A DNA stretch of 64,000 bases from Pectinophora gossypiella (taxonomy: Eukaryota > Arthropoda > Insecta > Lepidoptera > Gelechiidae). The number at the start of each line of letters is the position of its first letter. The stretch's first letter is position 1. Below the pieces are notes generated by a model. That model worked only from the letters and a program-made list of their open reading frames with translations, had not been told where the DNA came from and searched no databases. The translations under genes and the position numbers were made by a program. The stretch spans positions 11,015,438 through 11,079,437 of the forward strand of contig NC_065415.1 in the NCBI RefSeq assembly GCF_024362695.1. Reading direction: 5' to 3'. Below, one piece after another: positions 1-9,923 of the stretch.

Positions 1-35
1 CATACAAAAAACCTCCATGAAACATTGATGACGTT

Positions 36-185
36 ATCGTAGACACGCATATGTGTGTGTGACGTCTAACGCCCATACGATTAAAGACTTAAGTATGACC
101 GAGGGAGGGTGAGGTAAATCTAACTCAGCCGCTCGCGGGGGCGCGGAGTTTCCGTTCTGTACGTAGTGTTATTCTTATTCTATGA
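36..185 (+). repeat. R2 dispersed repeat, copy 1
   Basis: The copy contains the R2 landmarks GAGGTAAATCTA and GTACGTAGT followed by TTATTCT. The same blocks recur on the plus strand near 10241, 13150, 23632 and 39961, always in the order GTGAGGTAAATC, then a GC-rich middle with GGCGGAG, then CGTTCTATACGTAGTATTATTC. No reading frame, tRNA box or inverted end is visible, so the class is unknown. All five copies are plus-strand. Confidence 0.6.
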
Positions 186-221
186 CAAAAACAACTTATT
201 TTAAATTCACTAATAAGAAAG

Positions 222-310
222 TGTATTAGGATCCAAGCAAATGGAATTCCATAGTCTCTGCTTACCCCGGGTAGAAATAGACATGAGTTTATGTATGTGT
301 ATGTATGTTC
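222..310 (+). mobile_element. LINE-2 3' end fragment
   Basis: The segment matches the last coding residues and 3' end of LINE-2 (compare 4200-4295): AAGCAAATGGAATTCC, then GTCTCTGCTTACC, then GAGTTTATGTATGTG. It is a severely 5'-truncated copy ending in the TATG-type tail. The TSD was not resolved. Confidence 0.6.
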
Positions 311-1193
311 ACTAATAAGTAGGTATAATACGGTAGCTTCGTTCCAACTGCCTGTTATCTTGTTCCGAGATAATCAGCGCTTCCCGAAGTACCTCAAAAC
401 AAACACATCAAAAGTAATAGCTTAAGAGGTAAGTATTACCCGAAGCTTTGCCTTAGAGCTATTGCGCCGAGATGTTGAAGGTAACGAGAAAATTTGTAAG
501 ACCTTTATAAAATTGTTCTCTTGCCCTTTAAAGAGTTTAAAAGTAAAACTTTGAACAAAATTTGCTGTTTTCGAGTACGCTGATTATAGTCGAAATTATT
601 TTGAATTTGGAATCGTACTTCTTTGTTTATTTAATACTTTTCTAAAGATGATAAAAGTGGAAAAGTTATGTAAGACAATAAGTTTCTGTCGAAATCTCAA
701 ATATTCGGAGAGATTAACTAAAATATAACGTACCGGCTAACATGATGGAAGAATTAATCATTGACACTGAATTAGGCTTATAGAATATCCTTTGCAAGTT
801 GCCTTCTAATGACTTTCAGTCTCAGCATAACTCGATATGATTATTGATATGTAAAAATAAACACATTTAGCCCGCTGCATTCAACTGCACGTTGCAATTT
901 CTGTCCATTTTAATGTATCACGGAACAAAAAATAAAAATCTCGTGCAGTTTAAATTACATCCATAGTAGCGCTTCATTGGTCTATTGAAAGCCAAAGAAT
1001 TATGGCTCACGATAATAATATCCATAAATATCGTTCGACAGGTGTTCAGTGCCTATGTGGATTAATTAAAGGATAGCCTTTCACAAACAAAGCAATAAAA
1101 GTTCAGCTCAGGTCCATCAAACACAATGCAAAGTTATACACCATTGGTGGTCCTTTGTGTAAAACGTGATTTCATGCTTTACGTTTCCATACT
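311..1193. other. No recognised feature
   Basis: This is AT-rich DNA with no long reading frame, repeat relationship to the rest of the window or structured element that I could see. It is the 5' flank of the LINE-1 insertion. Confidence 0.5.
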
Positions 1194-2681
1194 TTGGCCA
1201 AAGTGAAATGGACTTCCAGTGAAGTAATAAAGGTGTGTTGGTCTGATCTTATATATAGTATTGTTGAATATAGAAAACTTACTAACAGAATAACAACACA
1301 ATGTAGGAACCGTAAAGAAAAAGACTTAGAAAAGGATTGTGATCTCGTTGAGCATTATATGAAAGCAGGTAAAATGGATCTAGCATATAACATAATAAAA
1401 AGTTTAAATAGGAAGAAAAAGACAAGAAGTACAGCAATACTAGATGAAGATGGAAAGATTTTGATTGATAATGAGGATATAGCTAACAGATGGAAGAGAT
1501 ACATAGAAGGATTATATCAGGGAGATGGACTAACCGAGGACGATATAGAGGATGAACAAGAGGTGGAAGAGGATGATCGTGGCCCGGACATCTTGAGAGA
1601 GGAATTTGATAAAGCTTTAAACAGTTTAAAAAATAAAAAAGCGGCCGGAGACGACAAGTTGTTTATAGAATTGCTAAAATCTGCAAACCCCTTAGTTTGG
1701 AACGAAATTTACGAATTAATCAATCTAATGTATACAACTGGCAAAATACCAACAGACTTTCAAGTTAGTAAAACTTTGGCATTACCAAAAAAACCAAATA
1801 CTTTGAAATGCGAAGAACACCGGACACTGAGCATAATATCACAGGCTTCAAAAATTTTACTTAAAATCATTCAAAACCGACTGAGACCTAAAGCTGAGGG
1901 ATGTCTGGGAGATGACCAGTATGGGTTCAGGGAAAAGAAAGGTACAAGAGAAGCAATATTAGCTTTAAGACTGATAATTGACAGGAGATTGGATTTAAGC
2001 ATGGATACCAGCGTGGCTTTTATAGACCTTGAAAAGGCTTTTGACAAGGTAAACTGGAGGAAAATGATGAGGGGGTTGAAGGAAGTAGGAATGGATTATA
2101 GAGACCGAAGGATAATATACGAACTATATAAACACCAGGAAACTGTCGTAGAAATAGGAGAAGTGAAGAGAAAAGCTAGAGTACGGCAAGGTGTAAGACA
2201 GGGCTGTTCCTTATCTCCACTAATATTTAACATTTTCATAGAGGGTGCCATGAAGGAAATAGCTAAAATCAGTAACGGAATAACAATAAATGGACAGAAT
2301 ATAATTAGTATCAGATTTGCAGACGATATTGCGGCACTGGCCAGTAATAAAGAAGACCTAGAAACCCTACTTAACACAATGAACACAGTTTTTGAAAAAT
2401 ACGACCTTAAAATTAATATAAGTAAAACCAAAATTCTAACAATTTCCAAAACTCCAAAAATAGACAGCCAAATAATTAAGTTAAATAATATCCCGATTGA
2501 AAATGTAAAGAACTTTAAGTATCTAGGCAGCATAATAACGAATGACTCAAGATGTACTTTAGACGTTAAAACCAGAATAGCAATGGCAAAACAAGCTTTC
2601 CATAACAAAGGGTGCATATTCAAGGCTAGGATTGCCAAATCTATCAGAAAAGATGTGTCAAAACCTTCGTATGGAGTATAG
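1194..2681 (+). pseudogene. Reverse transcriptase portion of LINE-1 ORF2 (broken)
   Basis: The frame is open for 495 codons from a TTG at 1194, but the first 19 codons (to 1250) lie in flanking DNA outside the TSD, so this is not a genuine start. Retrotransposon-derived sequence begins about residue 20 (YSIVEYRKLTNR). Reverse transcriptase motifs are clear: motif A FIDLEKAFD at about residues 276-284, motif B QGVRQGCSLSPLIFN at about 328-342, and motif C FADD at 375-378. The two aspartates of motif C and the aspartate of motif A are retained, so the polymerase core itself looks intact. The frame then runs off into a stop at 2679-2681 after an indel in the A-run at 2648-2651. No endonuclease domain is present. 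Confidence 0.85.
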
Positions 2682-3079
2682 CCCTCTATGGATGTGAAAC
2701 TTGGACACTGACACAGAAGGACAGAGAGAGACTCGAGGCCTTTGAAATGTGGTGTTGGAGGAGGATGGAAAGAATAAGTTGGACAGAAAGGGTTACAAAT
2801 GAGAAAGTGCTAGTAAGAGTAACGGAAAAGAGACAAATACTGAGAATTATTGAGGACAGAAGAGGCAAGATGATTGGACACCTAATAAGACACGACGAAT
2901 TCATTAAAAACATCATAGAAGGAAAGCTAGAAGGAAAGAGAGGAAGGGGAAGACCAAGAAGAGCTTACATGGAACAGATTAAAGAAAAGGTTAACGTCGT
3001 GTCTTATAGGGAAGTCAAGGAATTGGCCTTTGATAGACTGGAATGGAAAATGCTACACCGACAAGAGCGTGGCTCTTAA
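2651..3079 (+). pseudogene. C-terminal portion of LINE-1 ORF2, shifted frame
   Basis: After the frameshift, homologous coding continues in another frame from about 2651 (RCVKTFVWSIALYGCETW). It runs through WCWRRMERI, IGHLIRHDEF and GKRGRGRPRRAY to the stop TAA at 3077-3079. The CETWTL and RGRPR blocks are typical of the region after the polymerase in these LINEs. The stop codon lies inside the 3' stem-loop, so the coding end and the putative RNA recognition structure overlap. A single-base indel in a four-A run explains the break. A sequencing error there cannot be excluded. Confidence 0.85.
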
Positions 3080-3090
3080 ATTGATGATGA
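3063..3090 (+). promoter_or_regulatory. LINE-1 3' stem-loop and ATG-repeat tail
   Basis: AAGAGC and GCTCTT form a perfect 6-bp stem around a 3-nt loop, followed by AAATTGATGATGATG. The same stem with other loop bases is seen in relatives at 19441, 19546 and 54184. It is a plausible recognition site for the element's own reverse transcriptase, which is inference from the position at the very 3' end. Confidence 0.5.
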
Positions 3091-3102
3091 TGGTCTGATC
3101 TT

Positions 3103-3904
3103 GACTGCATACAATGAGTAAGTGTAAAATTTTATAAAGATTTTTTTACAATTACTCACTTTGCGATCCTCAATTGACGAAATTGATTTTAAAAAGGTAT
3201 ATTTTAAAAATAAAAAAATGACATTAATTTATTTATATCGATTTCATTTCCTGCAGCCAATTAACAAGAGTAAAAGATACACAAAATAATAAAGTTTAAT
3301 ATCACCACTTTGTATCTGACAATTTGTACAAAAGACGGGGCTAATGCCTTTAATTTTGCACTGTAAAACGCTATCGAGCCAATAAAGCCTCAAAGCATTT
3401 TAATTACCAATAAAAAATTAGCATCATGAGGCAAAAACACTTTGTAATTATTACGCCTCAACATAAATCGCATTTTTACACTCGGCAACTTATCGGCGCC
3501 GATAAAATGCCCGCCATCTTTTTTATTTTAACATTTTTAACGTATCCAAACAACATCCGATTGGTTCAAAGTTGACCTTTAGCTGTTTATTTCACCAATT
3601 AAATTAAATTCTATAATTATGTTATCTTAATTTATTCACAAATAGCATGTTATGAAGTGTAAATGATGTTAATGTTGCCACTTTATTAAATATTTATTTT
3701 ACTAGTTTCTGATAACATACTTATTTTAACATAATTAGAAATTCAAGTATGTTTAAATATTTCTTAAATAAAACTAGTTCGCTTCAATAATGCATTAAAT
3801 TATTTCTACGAACGGAAGTTTTATCTGAGCCTGTACAACAGAACCTAGAGATAGGTAGCCTTTGCATAACATAAGTAGGTAACATAAAATCACGACTATA
3901 TTTC
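3103..3904. other. No recognised feature
   Basis: This is AT-rich DNA between LINE-1 and the SINE-4 copy. I saw no gene, inverted repeat or window-internal relative. Confidence 0.5.
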
Positions 3905-4360
3905 CAATTGGGCTAGTCAGAGGTACATACATCACAAGATGAACTTCTCGTAGACCAAGCCGTATCCATCTCTATACCGGTCGAATCAACTGTGTTAGTA
4001 AAAAATGCACTTAAGATAGATGAATAACTCATTGGTGCAAGTCCTGTCTGTTGGTGTTGTGTGTGTGAGTTGATGGTAGGGCTGACAGAGGAAGACCGAG
4101 AACGACTTACGATGACCAAATTGGAGATGTCCTTAGAAAAGGTTTAATACGATCTACTCTGAACCGACGTGCGTGTATGAAGCGATTGATGATTATGGAG
4201 GAAGCAAGAGAGGTGTGTCAGGTTCGAAGCAAATGGAATTCCCTAGTCTCTGCTTACCCTGGTGGGAAATAGGCGTGAGTTTATGTATGTATGTATGCAA
4301 GTCCTGTATCGGGGATCAAATCGGCGCTCCCTGTTTGATAAGCAAGCTGGTGACACAGAG
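3905..4360 (-). mobile_element. SINE-4 copy interrupted by LINE-2
   Basis: Landmarks shared with 20199-20513 and 24785-24925 are CACAAGATGAAC, AGACCAA, TATACCGGTCGAA and ACTGTGTTAGT. The element then reaches AACTCATTGGTGCAAGTCC and GGGGATCAAATCGG. Read on the minus strand, the right-hand end is tRNA-like with a B-box-type GATTTGATCCCC, so the SINE head is at the right. A LINE-2 fragment (4048-4295) splits it, flanked by a perfect 12-bp TSD at 4036-4047 and 4296-4307. Confidence 0.6.
4048..4295 (+). mobile_element. LINE-2 3' fragment with coding remnant
   Basis: The insertion is delimited by TGCAAGTCCTGT on both sides. Coding similarity runs from about 4072 to the stop TAG at 4270-4272. It includes RGRPRTTYDDQIGDVLRKGL, then STLNRRACMKRL, then SKWNSLVSAYPGGK. 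This is the extreme C-terminus of an RTE-like ORF2. The 3' end is GTGAGTTTATG followed by a TATG repeat. Relatives lie at 222, 29831, 34284, 54970 and 57733. Confidence 0.8.
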
Positions 4361-5384
4361 GAGTGTGGTCCTGGTCGTGACTCTTTGCATAGATGTACCT
4401 AATTACCTACCTATGTCAATCATTATGTGCACTTCGATCTAATAACAGATGTAAAAGTCAGGAACCGCAACTAAGTGTACGGATCTACCCATACTACACC
4501 TACATTTCTATTTTAAGCGCAGTAATTATGCACTATATTACCACTAGACACTATTCGCTCTACTTGCAACGATTTCCTTCTAGTATCTTCGTTCACGACG
4601 TCGATATTTTACTAGTGATACGCACACACTGAATTATTAGCCCCCATTTATAGAACATTTATAGAACCGCTTCGTTCGGTTAATTCTAATTGAATCCAAG
4701 CAAAACCCACATTCGACTGCTAAATGCTTTATTGCTAATTGATTGGAACCGGGAAAACTAGAACGATAGGCGACGAGGGAAAACTGTATCGAAATTGTTT
4801 ATTGCTTGGAACTGTATCAGTTGGCCGCTAGAGAATTTAACTTTAAATTGATTAAAATTTCGAAATATTGTTCTTTATGTTTGTTGCCGAAGTTAAGACT
4901 CATTCTTATTTAATCCATTGAAACTAAACTGTATAGATTTCAAAACTACAAGTAGGTACCGCTATGGCATAGGTAGTACAAATTCATGACCCTCTTTAGC
5001 GTTATATTTTATACAGTACCAAAGTAATTAATATGCGTAACATAAATTATTATTATCACTGCCAGTAGCATTAAAGTTATGGTGTTAAATTCCATAAAAT
5101 AATGTGTATAAAATCTATAAAGATAACAGACAATCTATAAAAAGCTTGTTCAAAGTACAAGACATGAAGTAAACTTATCATGTCTATAATTCATCCTTTG
5201 ATACTCGGGTATACTAAGTATGGTTTTTGGAAAAAAAATGTCTACAACTTGCTCTCTAATGACTTGTGGCTCTGCTAACACAGTAATGCATAACAAGCTA
5301 TGTTTACGGGATTGATCTCACGTCATCTAGATAGCTTATCGACCACCGCTTGCGACACGGCAGCCGCAGCACAAAGTCTATCCG
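4361..5384. other. No recognised feature
   Basis: Two short overlapping reading frames (79-89 codons) lie at the left edge but begin inside LINE-2 and SINE-4 sequence, so they are not genes. The remainder is AT-rich with no identified repeat. Confidence 0.5.
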
Positions 5385-5470
5385 TGCATTCGCTGCGTCT
5401 ATTGGTCAAAACCGGCAATATAATTCGCGCTACGCGCGGCTCGGTTGCCGTGCAGAACCTGCAGCTACAT
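5385..5470 (+). repeat. R3 repeat fragment
   Basis: The segment shares CTATTGGTC, ATATAATTCGCGC, and a CpG-rich GCGCGG..GGTTGCCGTGC block with 27160-27235. It is the right half of the longer R3 copy there, without the left inverted arm. Confidence 0.5.
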
Positions 5471-5699
5471 TAAACATATTCTTCATAATGGGAAGTCGAA
5501 TTTCAAACAATACTCCGTGGCATAATTTTTTTCGCGTAATTTTTTTCTTCCTCAGTTTATGTTCTCTATAGGGCGCCGTTGAATTTAGCGTGACGTCGTA
5601 ATTATCTGCGGTCACGCCTATAACCACCGGACAATCGAGACGCTTCTAGTTGCACATCATTTGTTAAATTCTGACACATGGTTTAGAAGTTAGACTGGA

Positions 5700-5775
5700 A
5701 CAGACGTGCATACACACATACATACATAGCGGTTAAACACATAACCCTCCTTTTTGCTTCGCCACAGTCGGGTAA
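5700..5775 (-). mobile_element. LINE 3' end fragment
   Basis: Read on the minus strand the segment ends with GGGTTATGTGTTTAACCGC and then a TATG-type repeat. This resembles the 3' terminus and tail of an RTE-like LINE. No coding part remains, and the family is not otherwise present here. Confidence 0.4.
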
Positions 5776-6309
5776 AAAATAAAATATATTTTATTTTATT
5801 GGTATAACCCAACAAAGTATGAAACGCACATTACCAACTCCACCACGATAAGATTCACCGCTATCTTTTGATATCCTTCTTCAAAGTTCCAAGTCTACGT
5901 AAACCCAGTATTGAGGTATCGAGACTGTCACAGAGTATCTTAATAACATCGGGGAAGCATCCCATAGAATTATCACATAAATCAACCAGCTATGATTAAT
6001 ACGATGCCAGTAGATGCGACTATGCGTTGTAGTTATAACGGTTCTTTGTAATTAAATTGAGCTTCCGTATGGTCTGGTAATATAGGAGAGGATTATACCG
6101 GGAATTAAGACTCGGGCTAACTATTTATTCATAAAATTGCACGTGTCGTTTTTAATTAATGATTCACTCACTCGCGTGGCTTGGAAAAATAGCAAGAAAT
6201 ATACTTAGAAGATACAATCTAGTCATTCTGGGAGAAAGATCAGTGTAAGTACTATTTGTATTATTCAAACAACTTTAGTACCCTAAGTGTCCCGATAACT
6301 ACAAGGACC

Positions 6310-6635
6310 TGGGGGTTAAAATGGCCACATCGAAGCAATTCATCTAAGAAAGCAATATTGCTATTTGACATTTGTTATAATTGCGCACTTACTTTTTTAT
6401 ATGCGCAAATGTCAAATACCAATATTGCTTTCTTAGATGAATTGCTTCGATGTGGCCATTTCAACCCTCCTTGGGCGCTACAAAGGCCACACATTGAAGG
6501 AATTCATCTCAAAAAGAAATTTTGCTATTTGACATTTGGTGGCATTGTGCATTTATTTTTATGTGCGTAAATGTCAAATAGCATTTTTTTTAATGAATTA
6601 TTTCGATGTGTCCCTTTTAAGCCCCTGTTGGAGAT
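6310..6635. mobile_element. MITE-2: two consecutive long hairpins
   Basis: The first unit has arms at about 6310-6374 and 6406-6470, 65 nt each with about four or five mismatches, around a 31-nt loop rich in TTATAATTGCGCAC. The second unit (6471-6635) is a diverged version of the same hairpin, starting at the GGGCGCTACAAAGGCCACA block and ending near AAGCCCCTGTTGG. A partial relative lies at 37895-37985. There is no transposase. The nearly perfect arms imply a young or structurally constrained foldback element. Confidence 0.75.
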
Positions 6636-8642
6636 TACTGATAGCGCCATAGGTACTTGGTTACTTACACAAATCATAGTCGCGTTACTAATTAAATTTT
6701 ATTGTTAATTTAAACACGCATCTCTTTCCGTTGAGTTTTAGGAGGATTTGTCATCGACGCGAAAGAATTAGAACAATTTTACCCGTCTTTTTTCTTCCTC
6801 TTCTTTGTAGGAACTAACCAGCTTAGTGCAAGGGTCTATTCCGGACTTCTTCCTTTTTATAAACTAGTGTAGTCATTATTATAATTTATTGCGGTAATTT
6901 GCTAACTTAGCGTGTAAAAAAATATCGATTTCGTTTTTACCCGTTTAAGCAACATTTTCAATAATGAACAGTAAATAAGTATCCCTTGGTTTGTAAAACC
7001 ACGCATGCGCAACGCTAGCGGATCTACCGCGGTGGTCCTGCGCACGTTTGTTGTATTTTCACGATGTTAATTTTAAAATTAGCATCGGGAAACAAATTGC
7101 TGCAAATTGTTTGCTTTCACCAACCACGTAAGTGAATGGGGTATTTTAATGTGCTCTAAACGTGGTCGGTGGAATGCGTTTCCGTGGTTCCTATAGACAA
7201 TCGCTTGATTGGAAAAGTAAGTCTTGAAAGTAATACAGTTTCGTACAGACCCATTACCCAAAACTTATTAGACGAAACTCATTAGTCAACGAATTCCAGC
7301 CACTCTTATTCATACTTCTAAGTGTATACATAGCTTATAGGTACCACAAATTATTATAATTCCTTGCAATCAGCACATCCGATTCATTAAAGTTTTATTT
7401 AGTATGAGTCCCCTTGAATTTCAAATAGGTTAAGGCTAAGCGCCATCTATTTGCTCATACACAATATATCTTACACTCGTTAAAAAGCCGCTTATTTTTC
7501 AACAAATATTGACCTACGCCAAAGACCGCGGACGCCATACGAGATAATGGCAATCGCAAGACAGTACTCTGTGCATTACTTATAAAAACTCATTACCAAC
7601 CACTACATTACCCTGTGATATTTCCATATTCTGGAAGAGTTTTATATTATACGCAAATACTGATCTTAGCATGTGCTTATGCTTGTGAATTATGGCATAA
7701 GGAAGTTTGCGTGTATTTGGACTCACTTGTCTCATTATCTTCTTATGTACCTTATCATATCAGAATAGTTCATTTACATAGGGTTCTTTGACCAGTTTTG
7801 TATTCCTGTTATATTGCATATTCAGTTTTTATAGTACCTTCGTCCTCCGTTTTTATCTCATTATCTAAATTTGTTTTTCCTAAAGTTTGTTAAATAGATA
7901 TCTTTATGAAATTAGAGGCTTTCTGCTTAATTACTTCAAGTAACTCTATCCAATTTCTCTATTAAATCACTTTTTTATTAACCATATTTGACATTGTCCT
8001 TTCTTTGACAAGATTATGCAACTTACATCACAACCCAAGTCTTCTTACATAATATTCACAAAAACACTAACAAACTAAATTGATTCCTCAACAGACCACA
8101 CAGCGGCAGAATTGGTAGCTACGGGTCTTATTTTGCATATTTTCTGCATAACCGAGCCACAGTCTTTTGTCAATATTGTCTTTTCGAATCATTGACTTGC
8201 AGTCGCCATCTTCACTAAAAATACAAAATGTAAATTAGTCGTGTTCCCTTCAAGAAAATATAAAAAGAAAATGTGAGACTATGCTGCTTACCCGCTCTCA
8301 AGACACCGTTGTAGAAGCCGAAAGGGTATTTTTTGTGTATCTTGGTATAATAACAAAACAACATAATTTATATTGTCTTTTCATATTTCTCTTTATCTTA
8401 TGTAGTAGGTGTCCCAAGTGCCTATAAAGGTTTTACTTTATGACAACTTTATGAGTGTGCCAAGGGTATGGACCTCTCTTCCAAATAAACTACTAATAAT
8501 GTTTATGTTCACTCTGTGTGTAGTGATTTCTGCCCGTAAAGTTATAAAGAACTTTTGTTTTTAATGATTTATGAATCAAATAGCACTGTTCCTATTATTA
8601 TATTTTATCTTTATTTATATATTTGTAACGCATTGTTTTCCT
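6636..8642. other. Mostly featureless AT-rich DNA
   Basis: A 60-codon frame at 7079-7261 has no recognisable domain. I saw no other repeat relationship within the window over these 2 kb. Confidence 0.45.
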
Positions 8643-8705
8643 TCATCATCATCAACATTAACTTAAAAGCCGCGCACTTGTTGGTTTAGCATTTTCCAAC
8701 CAATC
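8643..8705 (-). mobile_element. LINE-1-related 3' end fragment
   Basis: The minus strand matches the last codons and 3' end of LINE-1 (GGAAAATGCTA, CCAACAAGTGCGCGGC, then an ATG-repeat tail). The stem-loop is decayed. It is a small, diverged 5'-truncated copy. Confidence 0.6.
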
Positions 8706-8781
8706 GATCCATGACCAATTAAGTTTATTGTTAGTTATTCCTTCTCTTCTTCTATTTGTTCTTTGTAAAACAATATAGTTA

Positions 8782-8819
8782 ATCCGACATCCATTTGGAA
8801 GTCCAAATAGATGTTGGAT
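8782..8819. repeat. Short near-perfect hairpin
   Basis: Arms of 18 nt (8782-8799 and 8802-8819) differ at two positions and are separated by only two bases. No relative was seen elsewhere in the window. Confidence 0.5.
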
Positions 8820-8980
8820 AACTGAAGTCAGTTATCGCGTCAAATACACTAAACCCGCCTCTGAAAGTTACCGTATTTCCATCCTTGAGCTTTGATCTAT
8901 ATATTTGGCTATTTTCATTAAAATCGGCTCAGTGTCTTATGACTAAAAAGCATACAGACAGGCAGTTATTTTCGAATTCA

Positions 8981-9092
8981 TCTTCTTCTCTCGTTTGGGC
9001 TCTGAGATCAATGACCGACCTCATCAACACGGGTGTCAGGGTTACTACTGATCCACCAAAGACTCCTGACGTGGCTCATGTAACGATTACAT
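8981..9092 (-). mobile_element. SINE-1 3' fragment
   Basis: The minus strand carries the SINE-1 3' landmarks: GCTCATGTAACG in plus orientation, the CCAAAG block, GGTGTCAGGGTTACTACTGA, and the TCTTCTTCTC tail. The 5' half is missing. A 78-codon frame across it is incidental. Confidence 0.7.
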
Positions 9093-9912
9093 ACTTTAGC
9101 CTTTATAATAGTGTTGACTAAACTACCTGCAGACAGACACAAAAATATCAAAGCCAAAATATAAACACAAGCAATTACAATGGAAGAGATTTAGACATTC
9201 AAGTAGATAAACAAGGTTGACAAAACTACGACAAGATTGTCCGACGGAGGCCGAACAAAGGTTTTTAATATCAGCACACACCCCGGGGCGGGGGAATTTA
9301 CGTAAAAGCCACGTAGATATTTGAGAACAATCCCCGGTACAGACGATTTGAAAATACTTAGACTCTCGTGATGAACATTTTTATTAAAAAACCTATAATT
9401 AATAACTACCTGCAAGCGTTTGCCAGAGAGACCAGCACTGGGCAGAGGTCACCGAACGGTTTGATGTGACATTGTCCATAGATTGGCACGTGATCAAATG
9501 GTTTGAGCATCTGACGTGGTGAGTTCATTAAATAGAAACTGTCACTGGCTTCGTTTGGCTTTGGTATTATCTGAAAGGTAAGTAACCGAACGTGGTTTAT
9601 GTTTTACTCGTTCCAGTGTAGAAGTATCGCTATACCTAATCCAGTAATTAATTTTGTAAGCGACAGTACACATTCGTGTGGCTACAACACGAGTAGGACA
9701 GGAATATTGTTATGCTAACTGGCTTCGTTAGTTTGTTCCTGGGAATTGTTCGGTTTTGTAAGAGTAGCCGGTACGCGGATCTGCCGGATATCTGTTAGAG
9801 GACTCATTTGAATTGAACTTTGTAGAGACGGAGAATTATAAAGTTATGCAAAATTCAAAATCCTTGAATTAATTTAAGGCAATTTAATAGTTCATATATA
9901 TACTTCTCATAT
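9093..9912. other. No recognised feature
   Basis: A moderately GC-rich patch (9240-9600) includes CACCCCGGGGCGGGGG and a donor-like AAAGGTAAGTA near 9573, but no supporting exon reading frame. I make no gene call. Confidence 0.4.
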
Positions 9913-9923
9913 AGGTGCACTTT

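Larger units (their letters stand above)
1251..3090 (+). mobile_element. LINE-1: 5'-truncated RTE-like non-LTR retrotransposon
   Basis: The insertion is bounded by a perfect 12-bp duplication, TGGTCTGATCTT, at 1239-1250 and 3091-3102, so the limits are exact. The element encodes reverse transcriptase and the following C-terminal region. The upstream endonuclease domain expected for a full-length RTE-like LINE is missing, as is usual for a 5'-truncated copy. It ends with a stem-loop at 3063-3077 and a short ATG-repeat tail. No 5' UTR or promoter remains. A frameshift near 2650 makes the protein non-functional as read. Minus-strand relatives of the 3' end occur at 8643, 19441, 54170, 55263 and 61446, and plus-strand ones at 19530 and 30691. 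Assignment to the RTE group rests on the motif set and the tail, and the exact clade is uncertain. Confidence 0.9.

Noticed and set aside
2096..2638. 180-codon minus-strand frame
   Set aside because: It is the antisense of the LINE-1 reverse transcriptase; strong codon constraint on the plus strand explains the open complement.
2640..2660. Programmed ribosomal frameshift in LINE-1
   Set aside because: No slippery heptamer in the required frame; a simple indel in a four-A run is the simpler explanation.
2686..2916. 76-codon minus-strand frame
   Set aside because: Antisense of the LINE-1 C-terminal coding region.
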